The translations under genes and the position numbers were made by a program. Positions 30,300 to 39,865 of a DNA stretch of 64,000 nucleotides are shown piece after piece. The notes beneath the pieces were generated by a model that did no database searches, was not told the origin of the DNA, and saw nothing but the letters and a program-made list of their open reading frames with translations. The DNA comes from G039954875 sp047528275. GTDB lineage: Bacteria > Bacteroidota > Bacteroidia > Flavobacteriales > Blattabacteriaceae. Where the stretch lies: contig CP180023.1 in NCBI GenBank assembly GCA_047528275.1, positions 496,001 to 560,000 of the forward strand, given 5' to 3'. Within the stretch, counting starts at the first letter, position 1. Each line of letters starts with the position of its first letter.

Positions 30300-31961
30300 G
30301 ATTTGAAAGCTGGAAGCTTTGTTACAACTATTGGATCTTTCACTGCAGATCGATGGCCGAGCTGTTTTGAGGGATATTTTTTTAACATTGAAGCAGGGGG
30401 AAAACGCTTGGTGTACTGGACGAATCAGGCTTAGGAAAATCGATGAAACCTTGGCTATCACAGGGCTATTGCTTGTAAAAATGGTAGTTTCATGAACTGT
30501 TCTCTATCAACAAGGTAAGAGAAAACAACCTCTTCAAGATCTCTGAAAAGGAGAGGAGGACTCTTTACGGATGTGATATGACCATAATTTTCAGGGGTCT
30601 ATGAGTTTATTGAATCCTGTTTTCAAGTGTGGAGAGCAAGTGCTTGAAGTCTTACATACGCATCAAAACCTTTCAATCAAAGAAGTAAAAAGAGAAGTAC
30701 TTAATTTACTAGAAAAAGTCAAACTTCTTACTCTGGAACAGATATTTCATATTTATCTGCATGAACTTTTATAGGGTGAGGCAGTAGCAACGGGTTATGA
30801 TCGCAATGGTTTTGTCTTGTTGTCCTAGATTGATCATCGCAGATGAGAGGATACAACAGCTTTGGATACAATGGTATAACGAGAGATTTTAGATCTGTTC
30901 AAGGCCTTTCAGAAAAAGATGAGATCAGTCTGATTTTTATCTTTTAGGACCTTGGTCTGATTGTCCAGGTTTCCGATCGTGTTCTGGTGATGTGTGAAGG
31001 TGTGATTATTGAAATTGAATCATTGACACAGATCTTCGATCATTCTCAACATCCTTATATCCGTGCCTTGATCATCTGTAGAATCCGTTTAGATCAACGT
31101 TTGAAAAGGCTCCTCACAATAGGTGAATACTTTTTGAAAGCTACTTTGTAATTTGAGGTTTATATACAGGCAGAACGTGCTTTTTGACATCAAAGGATTT
31201 ATACTACTACACTTTTTTTATCGGTATATCAACTCAATGTTTTATTCAGAAAGAAGAAGACTTTTTCAGATACTGTAGTAAAAGTTTTAGATCGAATGAG
31301 TTTTAAAATCTATAAGAGTGAAACTTTATTCTTGGTAGATGAGTCGGGTAGCGGCAAGACGACCTTGGGGAGAGCTTTGCTTCTGCTGTAAAAAGTTGAG
31401 TCAGGACGTATCCTTTTCAATGGGTAAGACTATGATCGACTTAGGATCCGATCGACACAATGTTTATCGAAAACAGATGGAGATCATTTTTCAAAATCCT
31501 TATTCCAGTTTGAATTTGCCTTTGACTATAGGAGAAGCTATAACTGATCCCATCCGTGTGCATCAGATTTGACTACATCCTAAGGAATGCAAGGAAAAAT
31601 TACTTTACCTTTTGGTAAAGGTAGCTTTATAACCAACACATCATGATTATTATCCTCATGATTTTCCGAAGGGCAACGACAACGTATCAATATTCCTAGA
31701 GCCTTGTCGCTCGAACCTGAATTTGTCGTTTATGATGAATCGGTTTGTATCCTAGATGTATCAGTACAATCCATGGTACTGAATCTTCTGAATGATCTAA
31801 AAACTAAGTTTATTGACCTATATATTCATCTCCCATGATTGGATTGATGGTGATGAATAAGAGGTTAGATTGAACAGATCGATGAAGCCGATTATCTGTA
31901 TCGATTCCCGCAGAAAGCTTACATTAGCTCGTTGATCGATGCAGCACCTAAGGATGGTTAA
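30300..31961 (+). pseudogene. Oligopeptide ABC transporter, double ATPase, broken
   Basis: Two ATPase domains in tandem, as in the YejF/Dpp-type fused ATPases. Domain 1: LQIDGRAVLRDI, then SMSLLNPVFKCGEQVLEVLH (the Q-loop MSSLNPVF motif), IADER (Walker B, altered), and a tail FDHSQHPYIRALI. Domain 2: LVDESGSGKTTLGRALLLL across a frame (Walker A), IFQNPYSSLNLPLTIGEAI, FPKGNDNVSI (signature lost), VYDESVCILDVSVQSMVLNL. It ends IDAAPKDG with a TAA at 31959-31961, overlapping the converging PBP1A stop by 4 bases. Stops and frameshifts throughout. Peptide import by this system is lost. Confidence 0.8.
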
Positions 31962-34288
31962 TCATCGTAATTTACCTTGCTTTTTTTGTTCAATTTCTGA
32001 TCGATATTGGTCGACGGATTTTCTTTTGTAGTTGAATTTTTTTGGTTCTCACTCTCCTCGAATAGGCTATCGTAATCATAAGATCCGCAGTCATCCCATT
32101 GAAAAGAGATATTGGCAGGTTTATTAAATGTTTCGCTTTGTTGATAACCCAATTTTTTGTCTTGGTACACCTCGGACATGTAATAGGCCCATATCGGTAG
32201 GGCCATACTGGCGCCTTGCCCCAGCCTGAGGTTTTGGAAATGAGCAAAACGGTCTTCCCATCCTACCCATACGGTAGTAGTGAGATTAGGAACTAAACCG
32301 ACAAACCAACCATCTGCATGCTCATTAGTTGTACCTGTTTTTCCAGCTACTTCTCCAGTGATACCATATCTGTGTACGCGTCTGGCCGTACCATTGTTTA
32401 CCACGTCCTGCATTAATTTCAACATGATGTAGGCCACTTCTTCGCTGAGCACTTCCCTGCTCATAGGGGTATGTTCTTTGAGCGTTTTTCCATGTTTATC
32501 TTCGATCCTGATCAGTAGAGTAGGCTTGACGTATACACCATAATTAGTGAATGTATTGAAAGCTCCTGTCACCTCGTAGAGGGTTAAGTCTGCTGATCCT
32601 AGAGCGATAGAGAGATTTTCTGGGATAGGTGAGTAAATCCCCATCTCCTTAGCTAAGTTGATCACTGGGCGTGGGGTAGTCATGGAGATCAGACGGGCAG
32701 AGATGGTATTGACTGATCGACCTAAAGCTTCTTTCAGGGTGAGCGATCCACCATATTTACCATCGGCATTCCTAGGGCTCCATTTCCCTGCAGTGAAACG
32801 TTCGTTCGAAATGCTTGTACAAGGGTTGTAGTGCAACTGATTGATGGCTGTAGCATATACGATTGGCTTGAAGGCAGAGCCTACTTGGCGCCGGGTCTGG
32901 GCGACGTGATCGTATTGGAAGTGATTAAAATCGATCCCACCTACCCAGGCTTTGATATATCCGGTAGAAGGTTCCATCGATAGCATACCAGCCTGTATGA
33001 TGCTTTTTTGATAGCCGATAAAATCCCATGGAGACATCAAGCTATTTTTGTTTCCCTCCCAGGTGAATATTTTTAAAAGTTCTGGTTGTTTGAATGAAGT
33101 GATGATCTCGGCTTCGGTCATTCCTTTTTGTTTGAGTTCTTGATAGCGTTGTGTCCTGCGCATGGTTGCTAGGAATATTCGTTCTCTCTTTTCGGAGGAA
33201 ATGCCTGAGAAGGGAGCAGTTTTATTGTTCTTTTGTAAAGTATTAAAAAGAGGTTGTAGCGTGCTGAGATGCTTTTTTACTGCAGCTTCTGCGTGGCGTT
33301 GCATCCGGGCATCGAGCGTAGTGTAAATCTTCAAACCGCTAGAGTATAGATTGATTTTTTGTCCAGTTTTTTCTTCATATTCGTCTAAGTCCTGTTGCAC
33401 TTCTTTTCTCAGGAATTCGGTATAATAGGTTAACAGTCCGAAATTTTGTCTTTGTAACTTGAAGTTGATCTTTATGAGTTTTGTCAATGCTTTTTTATAG
33501 GTTGGTGAGTCTATGAATTCGTATTTTTTCATCTGAAATAATACGAGATTCCGTTGTTTTTGAGCCTTTTCAGGGTGGAGTTTAGGATTATATAGTGATG
33601 GGTTTTCGAGCATACCTACTAAAATAGCACACTCTCCCAGGTCGAGATCAGAAGTACTCTTGTTAAAATAAGTCTGCGCAGCCGTCTCAATACCTTTGGC
33701 ATTGAAAAGAAAATCAAATTTATTGAAATACATAGCGATGATCTCTTCTTTGGTGTAACGCTTCTCCAATTCTACGGCCAAGACCCACTCGAGGAGCTTT
33801 TGATGTAATCTTTGCAATTTGTTTTTGGCCGATCGGCCGGTAAAGAGCAATTTGGCCAATTGTTGAGAGATGGTACTCCCTCCTCCCTTGCGTCCCAATA
33901 GAGAAACTGCTCTTAGAAAAGATTTTCCATCGATACCTGAATGTTCTCTAAAACGAATGTCTTCTTTAGCGATTAGGGCATTGACCAGGTTTTGTGGTAG
34001 TTTTTTATAGGTGACAAGGGTACGATTTTCGGAAAAGAATTTCCCCAATAGTTCACCATGAACGTCGTATACCTCTGAGCCCACTTCCATCGAAGGGTTT
34101 TCGATATCTTCAGTACTGGGCAAAGTCCCGATCCAACCCTTGGAAGCGGTAAAGAAAATGGCCGAAACCCCAATGATACCTATGAAAAAAATAACCCAAA
34201 AGATTAAGATGAATTTTCGTTCGGATGATCTCGACTTTTTACTTTTTCTTTTGGAAGGGGTGAGATGGAAGATAAAAGATTTTTTCAT
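31958..34288 (-). CDS. mrcA: Penicillin-binding protein 1A (bifunctional)
   Basis: 776 aa from the ATG at 34288, which overlaps the gldH stop as ATGA. A longer frame up to 34465 exists, but it only reads through gldH in another frame. One membrane helix spans about residues 25-46. Glycosyltransferase (GT51) domain: KEDIRFREHSGID with Glu109, then GGGSTISQQLAK at about 135-146. Transpeptidase domain: SAFK (Ser471-Lys474), SVN, and KTGTTNE (Lys650). All catalytic motifs are present. It polymerises lipid II and crosslinks peptidoglycan. The PSP1, gldH, pbp1A order is typical of Bacteroidota. Retention suggests the cell still makes a wall. The C-terminal tail is polar and Asn/Lys-rich. Confidence 0.95.
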   Translation of the reverse strand: MKKSFIFHLTPSKRKSKKSRSSERKFILIFWVIFFIGIIGVSAIFFTASKGWIGTLPSTEDIENPSMEVGSEVYDVHGELLGKFFSENRTLVTYKKLPQNLVNALIAKEDIRFREHSGIDGKSFLRAVSLLGRKGGGSTISQQLAKLLFTGRSAKNKLQRLHQKLLEWVLAVELEKRYTKEEIIAMYFNKFDFLFNAKGIETAAQTYFNKSTSDLDLGECAILVGMLENPSLYNPKLHPEKAQKQRNLVLFQMKKYEFIDSPTYKKALTKLIKINFKLQRQNFGLLTYYTEFLRKEVQQDLDEYEEKTGQKINLYSSGLKIYTTLDARMQRHAEAAVKKHLSTLQPLFNTLQKNNKTAPFSGISSEKRERIFLATMRRTQRYQELKQKGMTEAEIITSFKQPELLKIFTWEGNKNSLMSPWDFIGYQKSIIQAGMLSMEPSTGYIKAWVGGIDFNHFQYDHVAQTRRQVGSAFKPIVYATAINQLHYNPCTSISNERFTAGKWSPRNADGKYGGSLTLKEALGRSVNTISARLISMTTPRPVINLAKEMGIYSPIPENLSIALGSADLTLYEVTGAFNTFTNYGVYVKPTLLIRIEDKHGKTLKEHTPMSREVLSEEVAYIMLKLMQDVVNNGTARRVHRYGITGEVAGKTGTTNEHADGWFVGLVPNLTTTVWVGWEDRFAHFQNLRLGQGASMALPIWAYYMSEVYQDKKLGYQQSETFNKPANISFQWDDCGSYDYDSLFEESENQKNSTTKENPSTNIDQKLNKKSKVNYDD

Positions 34289-34782
34289 GTGTTGGGATGT
34301 TGGGGGAGGTCTATGATGAGTGAGAAGTCTTCGAGACCTTGGAGCGTATCTCTGCGCATCCCTTGCAGAACTATGATCTTGTAATGTCCACTGTCTTTCA
34401 AGACAACTTTCTTTTTGAATCGGAGGAGGATCTCTTTTGTAGGACCTAATCCTATACCTTTCCAACGGCCGTTTTTATAAGCCAATTCATATTGTACAGT
34501 GTCACGTGTACTTGTCCCATCAGGGTATTGGATTTCGACAAATAAAAAAATATTGCTGAATTCATAGGAATCATTGTGTCTCAGGACGAATAAAAAATCT
34601 TGCATTTCTTGTGGCGTGTCGATGTTGAAATCAAATACGGCTGGCTTGTTTTTAGGCCATGTCCCATTAAATCTTTCGACCCCTTTAAAAATCGATTGTT
34701 TATTTTGACAAGAAATGATCATAAGGGTCCATATACAGACGAATAAAGGAAGAATTTTTTGAAAAATTACTTGCTTAGACAT
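34285..34782 (-). CDS. gldH: Gliding-motility-type lipoprotein GldH
   Basis: 165 aa. Signal peptide with a lipobox ending at Cys25 (TLMIISCQNK). The mature part has the GldH features: an F-D-F-N-I-D strand, the LRHNDSYEFSNIFLFVEIQY segment (a conserved R-x-x-x-Y-x-(F/Y)-x-N-(I/L)-(F/Y) pattern) and RDTVQYELAYKNGRWKGIGL. GldH is required for gliding in Flavobacterium, but orthologues occur widely in non-gliding Bacteroidota. It sits between the PSP1 gene (8-base overlap) and pbp1A (4-base overlap), so the three form an operon. Here a general envelope role is more likely than motility. Confidence 0.9.
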   Translation of the reverse strand: MSKQVIFQKILPLFVCIWTLMIISCQNKQSIFKGVERFNGTWPKNKPAVFDFNIDTPQEMQDFLFVLRHNDSYEFSNIFLFVEIQYPDGTSTRDTVQYELAYKNGRWKGIGLGPTKEILLRFKKKVVLKDSGHYKIIVLQGMRRDTLQGLEDFSLIIDLPQHPNT

Positions 34783-35899
34783 TTTTCGAAGGAGATATTT
34801 TCTTCTTCGAAAAATGACGGGTCAGAGTATGACCTTTGGTTATATCTTGAAATATCGGTTCGAGCAGATCGGGTTGATTATTCATAGAAAATTGTTCCAA
34901 AGGTGGGACTTTCTTCCCCTGTTGATTGTACAGGATGATTTCTTGAACCTTTTTAACGCTCAGTTTGTACCAAGTGGTTGATTCTTTGGCGTAAGTAAAC
35001 CACATTTCTTTTTTAAACACATCGATTTTCATACATTGGGCAGTACCTTTTTCTGTGTGCAATTTGCTATTGGCATCTGGGAAATCTTTGATCACTTCCA
35101 GATAAGTATCTAATTCGTAATTTAGGCAACACTTGAGCTTACCACATTGACCAGCAAGTTTTTGAGTGTTGATCGAGAGCTGTTGATACCTGGCGGCTGT
35201 GGTATTGACACTTCTGAAGTTGGTCAACCAAGTAGAGCAACAGAGTTCTCGACCACAGGAGCCTATCCCTCCCACCTTTGCTGCTTCTTGTCTATAACCT
35301 ATCTGGCGCATTTCGATTTTTACATTGAATTTTTGAGCCAATATTTTGATGAGCTGGCGGAAATCTACCCTATCTACTGCTGTATAGTAAAAAATAGCCT
35401 TCCCACCATCACCCTGATATTCTACATCACATAATTTCATCGAGATCCCCAGTTCTTTGATAATTTCTTTAGACTTGCTGATGGTTTGAGGCTCTTTTTC
35501 CTTGGAAATTTTCCATTTTTTGAGATCTTTTTCTGAGGCTTTTCTGTAAATCTTTTTGGCATTTTTTGCTTGAGGTGAAACCTTTTTGTTACGCATCTGT
35601 ACTCGTACCAGCTCACCTATCATAGTCACCATGCCTATATCATGCCCCGGTAGGGCTTCTACGGCAATCCAATCACCTGTTTGTAATGGTAACTTCTGTG
35701 AATTTTTGTAAAAACCTTTTCGGTCGTTTTTGAATCGGACTTCTACATAATTGAATACCTCTGAATAAGGAGGTCGTATGTTATATAACCAATTGATTAC
35801 ATTTAGCTTACCACATTGTTCTCGGTTGCAATTTCCTCTTTGTTTGCATCCCCCCTTTTTGTCATTTTCCTTAGCACAATTATTACATTCTTCTGTCAT
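34775..35899 (-). CDS. ricT: PSP1-domain protein (RicT/YaaT-like)
   Basis: 374 aa. A cysteine-rich N-terminus (CNNC...GGC...GNC...EQC) precedes the PSP1 domain. The domain contains CDVEYQGDGGKAIFYYTAVD, VDFRQLIKILAQKFNVKIEM, RQIG-R, GGIGSCGRELCCSTWL and GKLKCCLNYE, the Cys-rich metal or Fe-S binding sites of the family. In Bacillus the homologue RicT belongs to the RicAFT (Y) complex affecting RNA maturation. The role in Bacteroidota is less clear. Promoter-like box just upstream at 35919-35926. First gene of the PSP1-gldH-pbp1A operon. Confidence 0.9.
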   Translation of the reverse strand: MTEECNNCAKENDKKGGCKQRGNCNREQCGKLNVINWLYNIRPPYSEVFNYVEVRFKNDRKGFYKNSQKLPLQTGDWIAVEALPGHDIGMVTMIGELVRVQMRNKKVSPQAKNAKKIYRKASEKDLKKWKISKEKEPQTISKSKEIIKELGISMKLCDVEYQGDGGKAIFYYTAVDRVDFRQLIKILAQKFNVKIEMRQIGYRQEAAKVGGIGSCGRELCCSTWLTNFRSVNTTAARYQQLSINTQKLAGQCGKLKCCLNYELDTYLEVIKDFPDANSKLHTEKGTAQCMKIDVFKKEMWFTYAKESTTWYKLSVKKVQEIILYNQQGKKVPPLEQFSMNNQPDLLEPIFQDITKGHTLTRHFSKKKISPSKNV

Positions 35900-35918
35900 A
35901 TTCCCAAGGTTTAAAGTG

Positions 35919-35926
35919 CAAAAATA
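35919..35926 (-). promoter_or_regulatory. Bacteroidota -7 promoter box for the ricT-gldH-mrcA operon
   Basis: On the minus strand the sequence is TATTTTTG, an exact TAnnTTTG, 20 bases upstream of the ricT start codon. No TTG was seen at the usual distance further upstream, so the -33 element is weak or absent. Confidence 0.4.
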
Positions 35927-36037
35927 AGACTTTTACATCAAGGATTCGATAAGGTTCTCAGCACATGGAGGGCTCATTGGATCATCTATTTTTTTGTAGT
36001 CCTTTTTTTCTTACTTTTAATGCTTATTAACTTTCTT

Positions 36038-36502
36038 ATGAAGGAACGTATTGCTGTATTTCCCGGATCATTTGATCCAATCACTCTGGGTCATAATGAT
36101 ATTATTACGAGAGCTTTACCCTTATTTGACTGTATCATCATCGCCATTGGGAAAAACGCCAAAAAGGGATACATGTTCTCACTCGAGAAACGTGAACAAT
36201 GGATCAAAGAGGCCTATGAATCTCATCCCAAGATAGTGGTCGAGACTTACGAAGGTCTTACCGTAGCGTTTTGTAAGGAAAAAGATGCTCAATTTATCCT
36301 GAGAGGCTTGAGGAATCCAGCCGATTTTGAGTTTGAGAAAGCCATTGCTCATACTAATCGTGCACTGACTAACGAGGGGATTGAGACGGTCTTTTTATTG
36401 ACATCTTCGGGTAAGTCTTATATCAGCTCGGGTATCGTACGCGATGTAGTGAGAAATGGTGGCGACTACACTTTATTGGTACCTGCTTCGGTACGAATTT
36501 GA
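36038..36502 (+). CDS. coaD: Phosphopantetheine adenylyltransferase
   Basis: 154 aa from the ATG at 36038 (MKERIAVFPGSFDPITLGHN). An upstream in-frame ATG at 36020 would add six residues not seen in the family. Motifs: GSFDPITLGH (nucleotidyltransferase T/HxGH), FILRGLRNPADFEFE (the RGLR substrate-binding motif), and SYISSGIVRDVVRNGGD (the ISSTxVR motif). Length is normal. It catalyses the fourth step of coenzyme A synthesis (ATP plus 4'-phosphopantetheine to dephospho-CoA). It stands alone, divergent from ricT and convergent with hemL. Confidence 0.95.
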   Translation: MKERIAVFPGSFDPITLGHNDIITRALPLFDCIIIAIGKNAKKGYMFSLEKREQWIKEAYESHPKIVVETYEGLTVAFCKEKDAQFILRGLRNPADFEFEKAIAHTNRALTNEGIETVFLLTSSGKSYISSGIVRDVVRNGGDYTLLVPASVRI

Positions 36503-36527
36503 TCGATTATTTTGGAATGGAGGTTAG

Positions 36528-36545
36528 GCTCTTTTTCTAAAGAGC
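36528..36545. terminator. Small hairpin between converging coaD and hemL
   Basis: gctcttt and aaagagc form a perfect 7-base stem around loop ttct, 26 bases after the coaD stop. No long T-run follows on either strand, so function as a terminator is only suggested by the position between converging genes. Confidence 0.35.
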
Positions 36546-36600
36546 TATTCGAACCAGGAGGTATGTCATCGAGACGTCATCTGGTACAACGGAAGAAAGA

Positions 36601-37899
36601 TCAGGAAAACGCTTCTTTGCATACGGCTGCTGCTGCCATTATAGTATGGTCGATATCTTCAGCAGTAAGCGCATCGCAGACGAACCAAGTCTCGAAAGGC
36701 GAGGGCGGTAAATAGACTCCTTGTTTGAGCATACCGTGGAAAAATTTCTTGAAATGTGCATTATCAGCCCCTTGTGCCGTTTCAAAATCTTTCACTGCTT
36801 CAGTGGTGAAAGATAATGAAAGCATCGAACCACAACGGTTGATCGAATGTGGAATACTAGCAGTTGATAATACTCTTGATAGTTCTCGATGAAGGTATTC
36901 GGTCTTATTGTGAAGGCTTTTAAAGATAGCAGGCTGGTCGTTCAACGTCTTTAGCAATTCATACCCAGCGCACATAGCTAGGGGATTACCCGAGAGTGTA
37001 CCGGACTGATAGACTGGTCCATCTGGTGCTAGTTGCGCCATAATCTCCTGACGTGCAGCAAATGCCCCTACTGGCAAGCCACCGCCGATTATTTTACCGA
37101 AAGTGACGATATCAGCTTGGATCCCAAAATATTCTTGTGCACCACCCCTAGCCAATCGGAAACCTGTCATTACTTCATCGAAAATCAGCAAGATGTTTTC
37201 GGTACTGCAGAAGTTTCGCAAACCTTTTAAAAAATTTTCTTTAGGGGGAATGCAGCCCATATTTCCGGCTACAGGCTCAATGATGATCGCTGCAATTGTC
37301 CCCCTATGTTTGCCTATCAATTTTTGGATACTTTCGAGATCATTATAACGGGCTAATAAAGTATCTTTTACTGCACCCTGAGTAACTCCTGGACTGTTGG
37401 GTATGTCAAAAGTAGCTGCACCACTTCCGGCCATGATCAAGAAGGCATCAGCATGTCCGTGATAACAACCGGCGAATTTGATGATTTTTTCCTGTCCTGT
37501 ATAGCCTCGAGCCAATCGTACAGCACTCATACAAGCCTCTGTTCCAGAGTTTACCATTCGGACTTTATCAACGCCTGGTACTATATCTATGATCAAAGAG
37601 GCCATTTGGGTTTCTAGAGTTGTTGGAGCACCATAAGAGGTGCCTTTTTGGATCTGCTCGGTCAGAGCACGTACGACAGGTGGATAAGCATGTCCCATGA
37701 TCATTGGCCCCCATGAGTTGATGTAATCAATGTATCGATGGCCATCTTCATCGAAAAGATAAGCTCCACAAGCTTCTTTGATAAAAAGTGGTACACCGCC
37801 TATATTTTTAAAGGACCTGACTGGAGAGTTAACCCCTCCAGGGATATATTGTTGTGCCTCTTGAAAGAGGGCGCTACTACGTTGGTATCGGGTCATCAT
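36601..37899 (-). CDS. hemL: Glutamate-1-semialdehyde 2,1-aminomutase
   Basis: 432 aa, full length, starting MMTRYQRSSALFQEAQQYIP with the GGVNSPVRSF motif. PLP site: catalytic Lys269 in VTFGKIIGGGLPVGAFA, DEVMTGFR at 241-248, and MVNSGTEACMSAVRLAR at 115-131. It converts glutamate-1-semialdehyde to 5-aminolevulinate, the entry to haem by the C5 route. It overlaps the preceding glucosaminidase gene by 4 bases (ATGA), so the two are probably cotranscribed. An intact hemL implies haem or tetrapyrrole synthesis was still useful, though other hem genes are not in this window. Confidence 0.97.
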   Translation of the reverse strand: MMTRYQRSSALFQEAQQYIPGGVNSPVRSFKNIGGVPLFIKEACGAYLFDEDGHRYIDYINSWGPMIMGHAYPPVVRALTEQIQKGTSYGAPTTLETQMASLIIDIVPGVDKVRMVNSGTEACMSAVRLARGYTGQEKIIKFAGCYHGHADAFLIMAGSGAATFDIPNSPGVTQGAVKDTLLARYNDLESIQKLIGKHRGTIAAIIIEPVAGNMGCIPPKENFLKGLRNFCSTENILLIFDEVMTGFRLARGGAQEYFGIQADIVTFGKIIGGGLPVGAFAARQEIMAQLAPDGPVYQSGTLSGNPLAMCAGYELLKTLNDQPAIFKSLHNKTEYLHRELSRVLSTASIPHSINRCGSMLSLSFTTEAVKDFETAQGADNAHFKKFFHGMLKQGVYLPPSPFETWFVCDALTAEDIDHTIMAAAAVCKEAFS

Positions 37900-38921
37900 G
37901 TTTTTTCTTTTCTTCCTTGCAGATACAAAATATCGCCTGGCCGGGTTTGTTCGCCGGGTTCCATGCGGTTATGATAATACAGCTCTTCGAGCCTTATCCC
38001 GGTCTTTTGTGAGATGATGTACATGTCTTCTCCTTCAATTACCTTATAAAATCGAATTACTCCAGAATGATTTTTCTTCTCCAAAAAAAGACATTGACCA
38101 GGTAGGAGAAAGCGATCAAAGGACAAATCGTTGTAACGCATCAGACGTTCTATGGAGATGCTATAAGTCTCAGAGATTTGTCTAAGCGTTTCTTTCTCTC
38201 GTACGATGATGTATTTCAGCCCATCATTCTCATGATAACGAATGCGTTCTTGTGATGAAAGATGATTTTGTAAACCCTGTGGGGGGGTTAAATTTACGGT
38301 CTTATCGGAATATGGATTGAATTTATTGGATTTATGATATGAATTAGCTACCATATCATTATCCGATTTGGTTAAACCCATATTAACTAAAAGATGGTCT
38401 ATCCGATTTTCTAATCCTTGAGCCTGTTCTCTATCAAATCGCCAGAGGCGATACGTTTCTATCTGTGCGATCAGTCGTTCGGCATAGTCCTTAGCCGTAG
38501 CATAGCCTGCTTTTTTAAGTACTCTGGCCCAGGCTTTGTAGTCATCTCTAGATAAGGAAAAGAGTTTGGCATAGCGCGATTTCTTGAGAAATTTAGAATG
38601 GTCTAGAAAGGAGTGCCAAGGTGTATCATACTTGCGAAAGCATTCTCCACGACGGTCATCATCATAGTGAAAGACTGCCCCTGACCAGTTTTTACCACAT
38701 TTGATGCCAAAATGATTATTGGCTATTTGAGCCAATGGACTATGGCCATAGGATGATTCCAAGATCCCTTGTCCGAGTTTGATACTGGCTGGGATCCCTG
38801 AGCGTTCCATCTCCCGGACGGCAATAGGAGCAAACTTTTTTAGATACCCCACTACGTCCTTTTGAGAAAAACCGTTCCAATACAGAGAAAGAAATAAAAT
38901 CCATCCTAACGTTTTTTTCAT
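37896..38921 (-). CDS. LysM glucosaminidase (peptidoglycan hydrolase)
   Basis: 341 aa. Signal peptide (about 1-19, ending GFSQ). Glucosaminidase domain: SGIPASIKLGQGILESSYGH, with catalytic Glu in GILESSYG, then NNHFGIKCG and HDYDDRR-like GAVFHYDDDRRGECFRKYDT, and KKAGYATAKDYAERLIAQIE. Two LysM repeats follow: YIIVREKETLRQISETYSIS (about 234-280) and FYKVIEGEDMYIISQKTGIR (about 290-335), which bind peptidoglycan. It cleaves glycan strands during growth and division. Complete length for the Bacteroidota family. Upstream lies the decayed desulfhydrase gene. Confidence 0.9.
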   Translation of the reverse strand: MKKTLGWILFLSLYWNGFSQKDVVGYLKKFAPIAVREMERSGIPASIKLGQGILESSYGHSPLAQIANNHFGIKCGKNWSGAVFHYDDDRRGECFRKYDTPWHSFLDHSKFLKKSRYAKLFSLSRDDYKAWARVLKKAGYATAKDYAERLIAQIETYRLWRFDREQAQGLENRIDHLLVNMGLTKSDNDMVANSYHKSNKFNPYSDKTVNLTPPQGLQNHLSSQERIRYHENDGLKYIIVREKETLRQISETYSISIERLMRYNDLSFDRFLLPGQCLFLEKKNHSGVIRFYKVIEGEDMYIISQKTGIRLEELYYHNRMEPGEQTRPGDILYLQGRKEKT

Positions 38922-38924
38922 CTG

Positions 38925-39800
38925 AGTTGAGTATTTTTATCGTTACACCACTTTTGATCCATATCTGCTATACCCTGTAGGTAACCAGTATTGAGGGCCA
39001 ATATTCGGGAAACTTTATTAAAATAACCTTTTCGAATCATATCGAGGAGGTTGTACATAATCTTGCCAGTCTAGATAGATTCAAATGGATTTACGTACCT
39101 CGTTTGAAACTGTCGATAAAATTAATCAATCCTATCGATACCTTAGTAAATCCATTGAAATGATACTCTTCGATCAAATGATAATTATTTTTTTTCATTT
39201 TATTTTGAAATGATCGATTGAAAAAATACTGATTCCTTCAAAATCGGGAATCCCAATACCGTCTAATGGCTTCCTGAACGCCTAAGTAATTCACAAAATG
39301 TACCTCCGGTACCCATAGGTATACAGAGATGATCATATGATGAAGCATTTTCATTGAGGATTTCTTCGAAACCTTTCAAAATCAAAGTATTGCTACCACA
39401 TTCTGGGAGGATATAGCTTTTAGGATACTTATTTTGCAAATTTTGGATAAAGTCGTCTGTATTTCTACAATGATACTGTAATCTATCTAAGAATCGAAAA
39501 TTCATATCAAGACGGGCCGCTGTATGAAGTGTGTTGTTATGATAAAGGTTTTTTGAAAGGTTTCGTCCGATCTCTTTATCACGGATGAGCCTCAAGATTG
39601 AGATACTTAAGAGATGTCCGGTGTAGGCTGTAGCCAAGATGTGATTAGAATAAACCCCTACAAAAGTGAAGATTTTTCGTGCATTCTAATATTGATCTCT
39701 ATAAAATTGTAGCGCATTTTGTAAAACTTGTTTCCTGAGATGAAGAGATGGATAAAGTTGAACTGCCTTATAGTTAAAACACCTCCTTTTGTTTACAACT
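38925..39800 (-). pseudogene. PLP-dependent ACC deaminase / D-cysteine desulfhydrase-like gene, broken
   Basis: Minus strand. The N-terminal part reads FIHLFISGNKFYKMRYNF (a degenerate IHPxxSGNKxxKLxYN, where the Lys binds PLP) and IFTFVGVYSNHILATAYTGH (the TFGGAYSNHxxATA motif). The open frame 39637-39263 continues GHLLSISILRLIRDKEIGRN, CIPMGTGGTFCELLRRSGS. After a frameshift the C-terminus reads ILALNTGYLQGIADMDQKW, ending beside the glucosaminidase start. At least two frameshifts. Lost function: release of ammonia or sulfide from small amino acids. Confidence 0.8.
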
Positions 39801-39865
39801 CGTCAAGAAGCAGTAATTGGATTGGAGCTGATAGGATTAGAGGTAACATAATGCTTGGAGTTTTA

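Noticed and set aside
34289..34465. N-terminal extension of PBP1A by 59 residues
   Set aside because: The extension lies wholly within gldH in another frame and has no signal or family similarity. The ATG at 34288 overlaps the gldH stop in the usual ATGA manner and gives a normal length.
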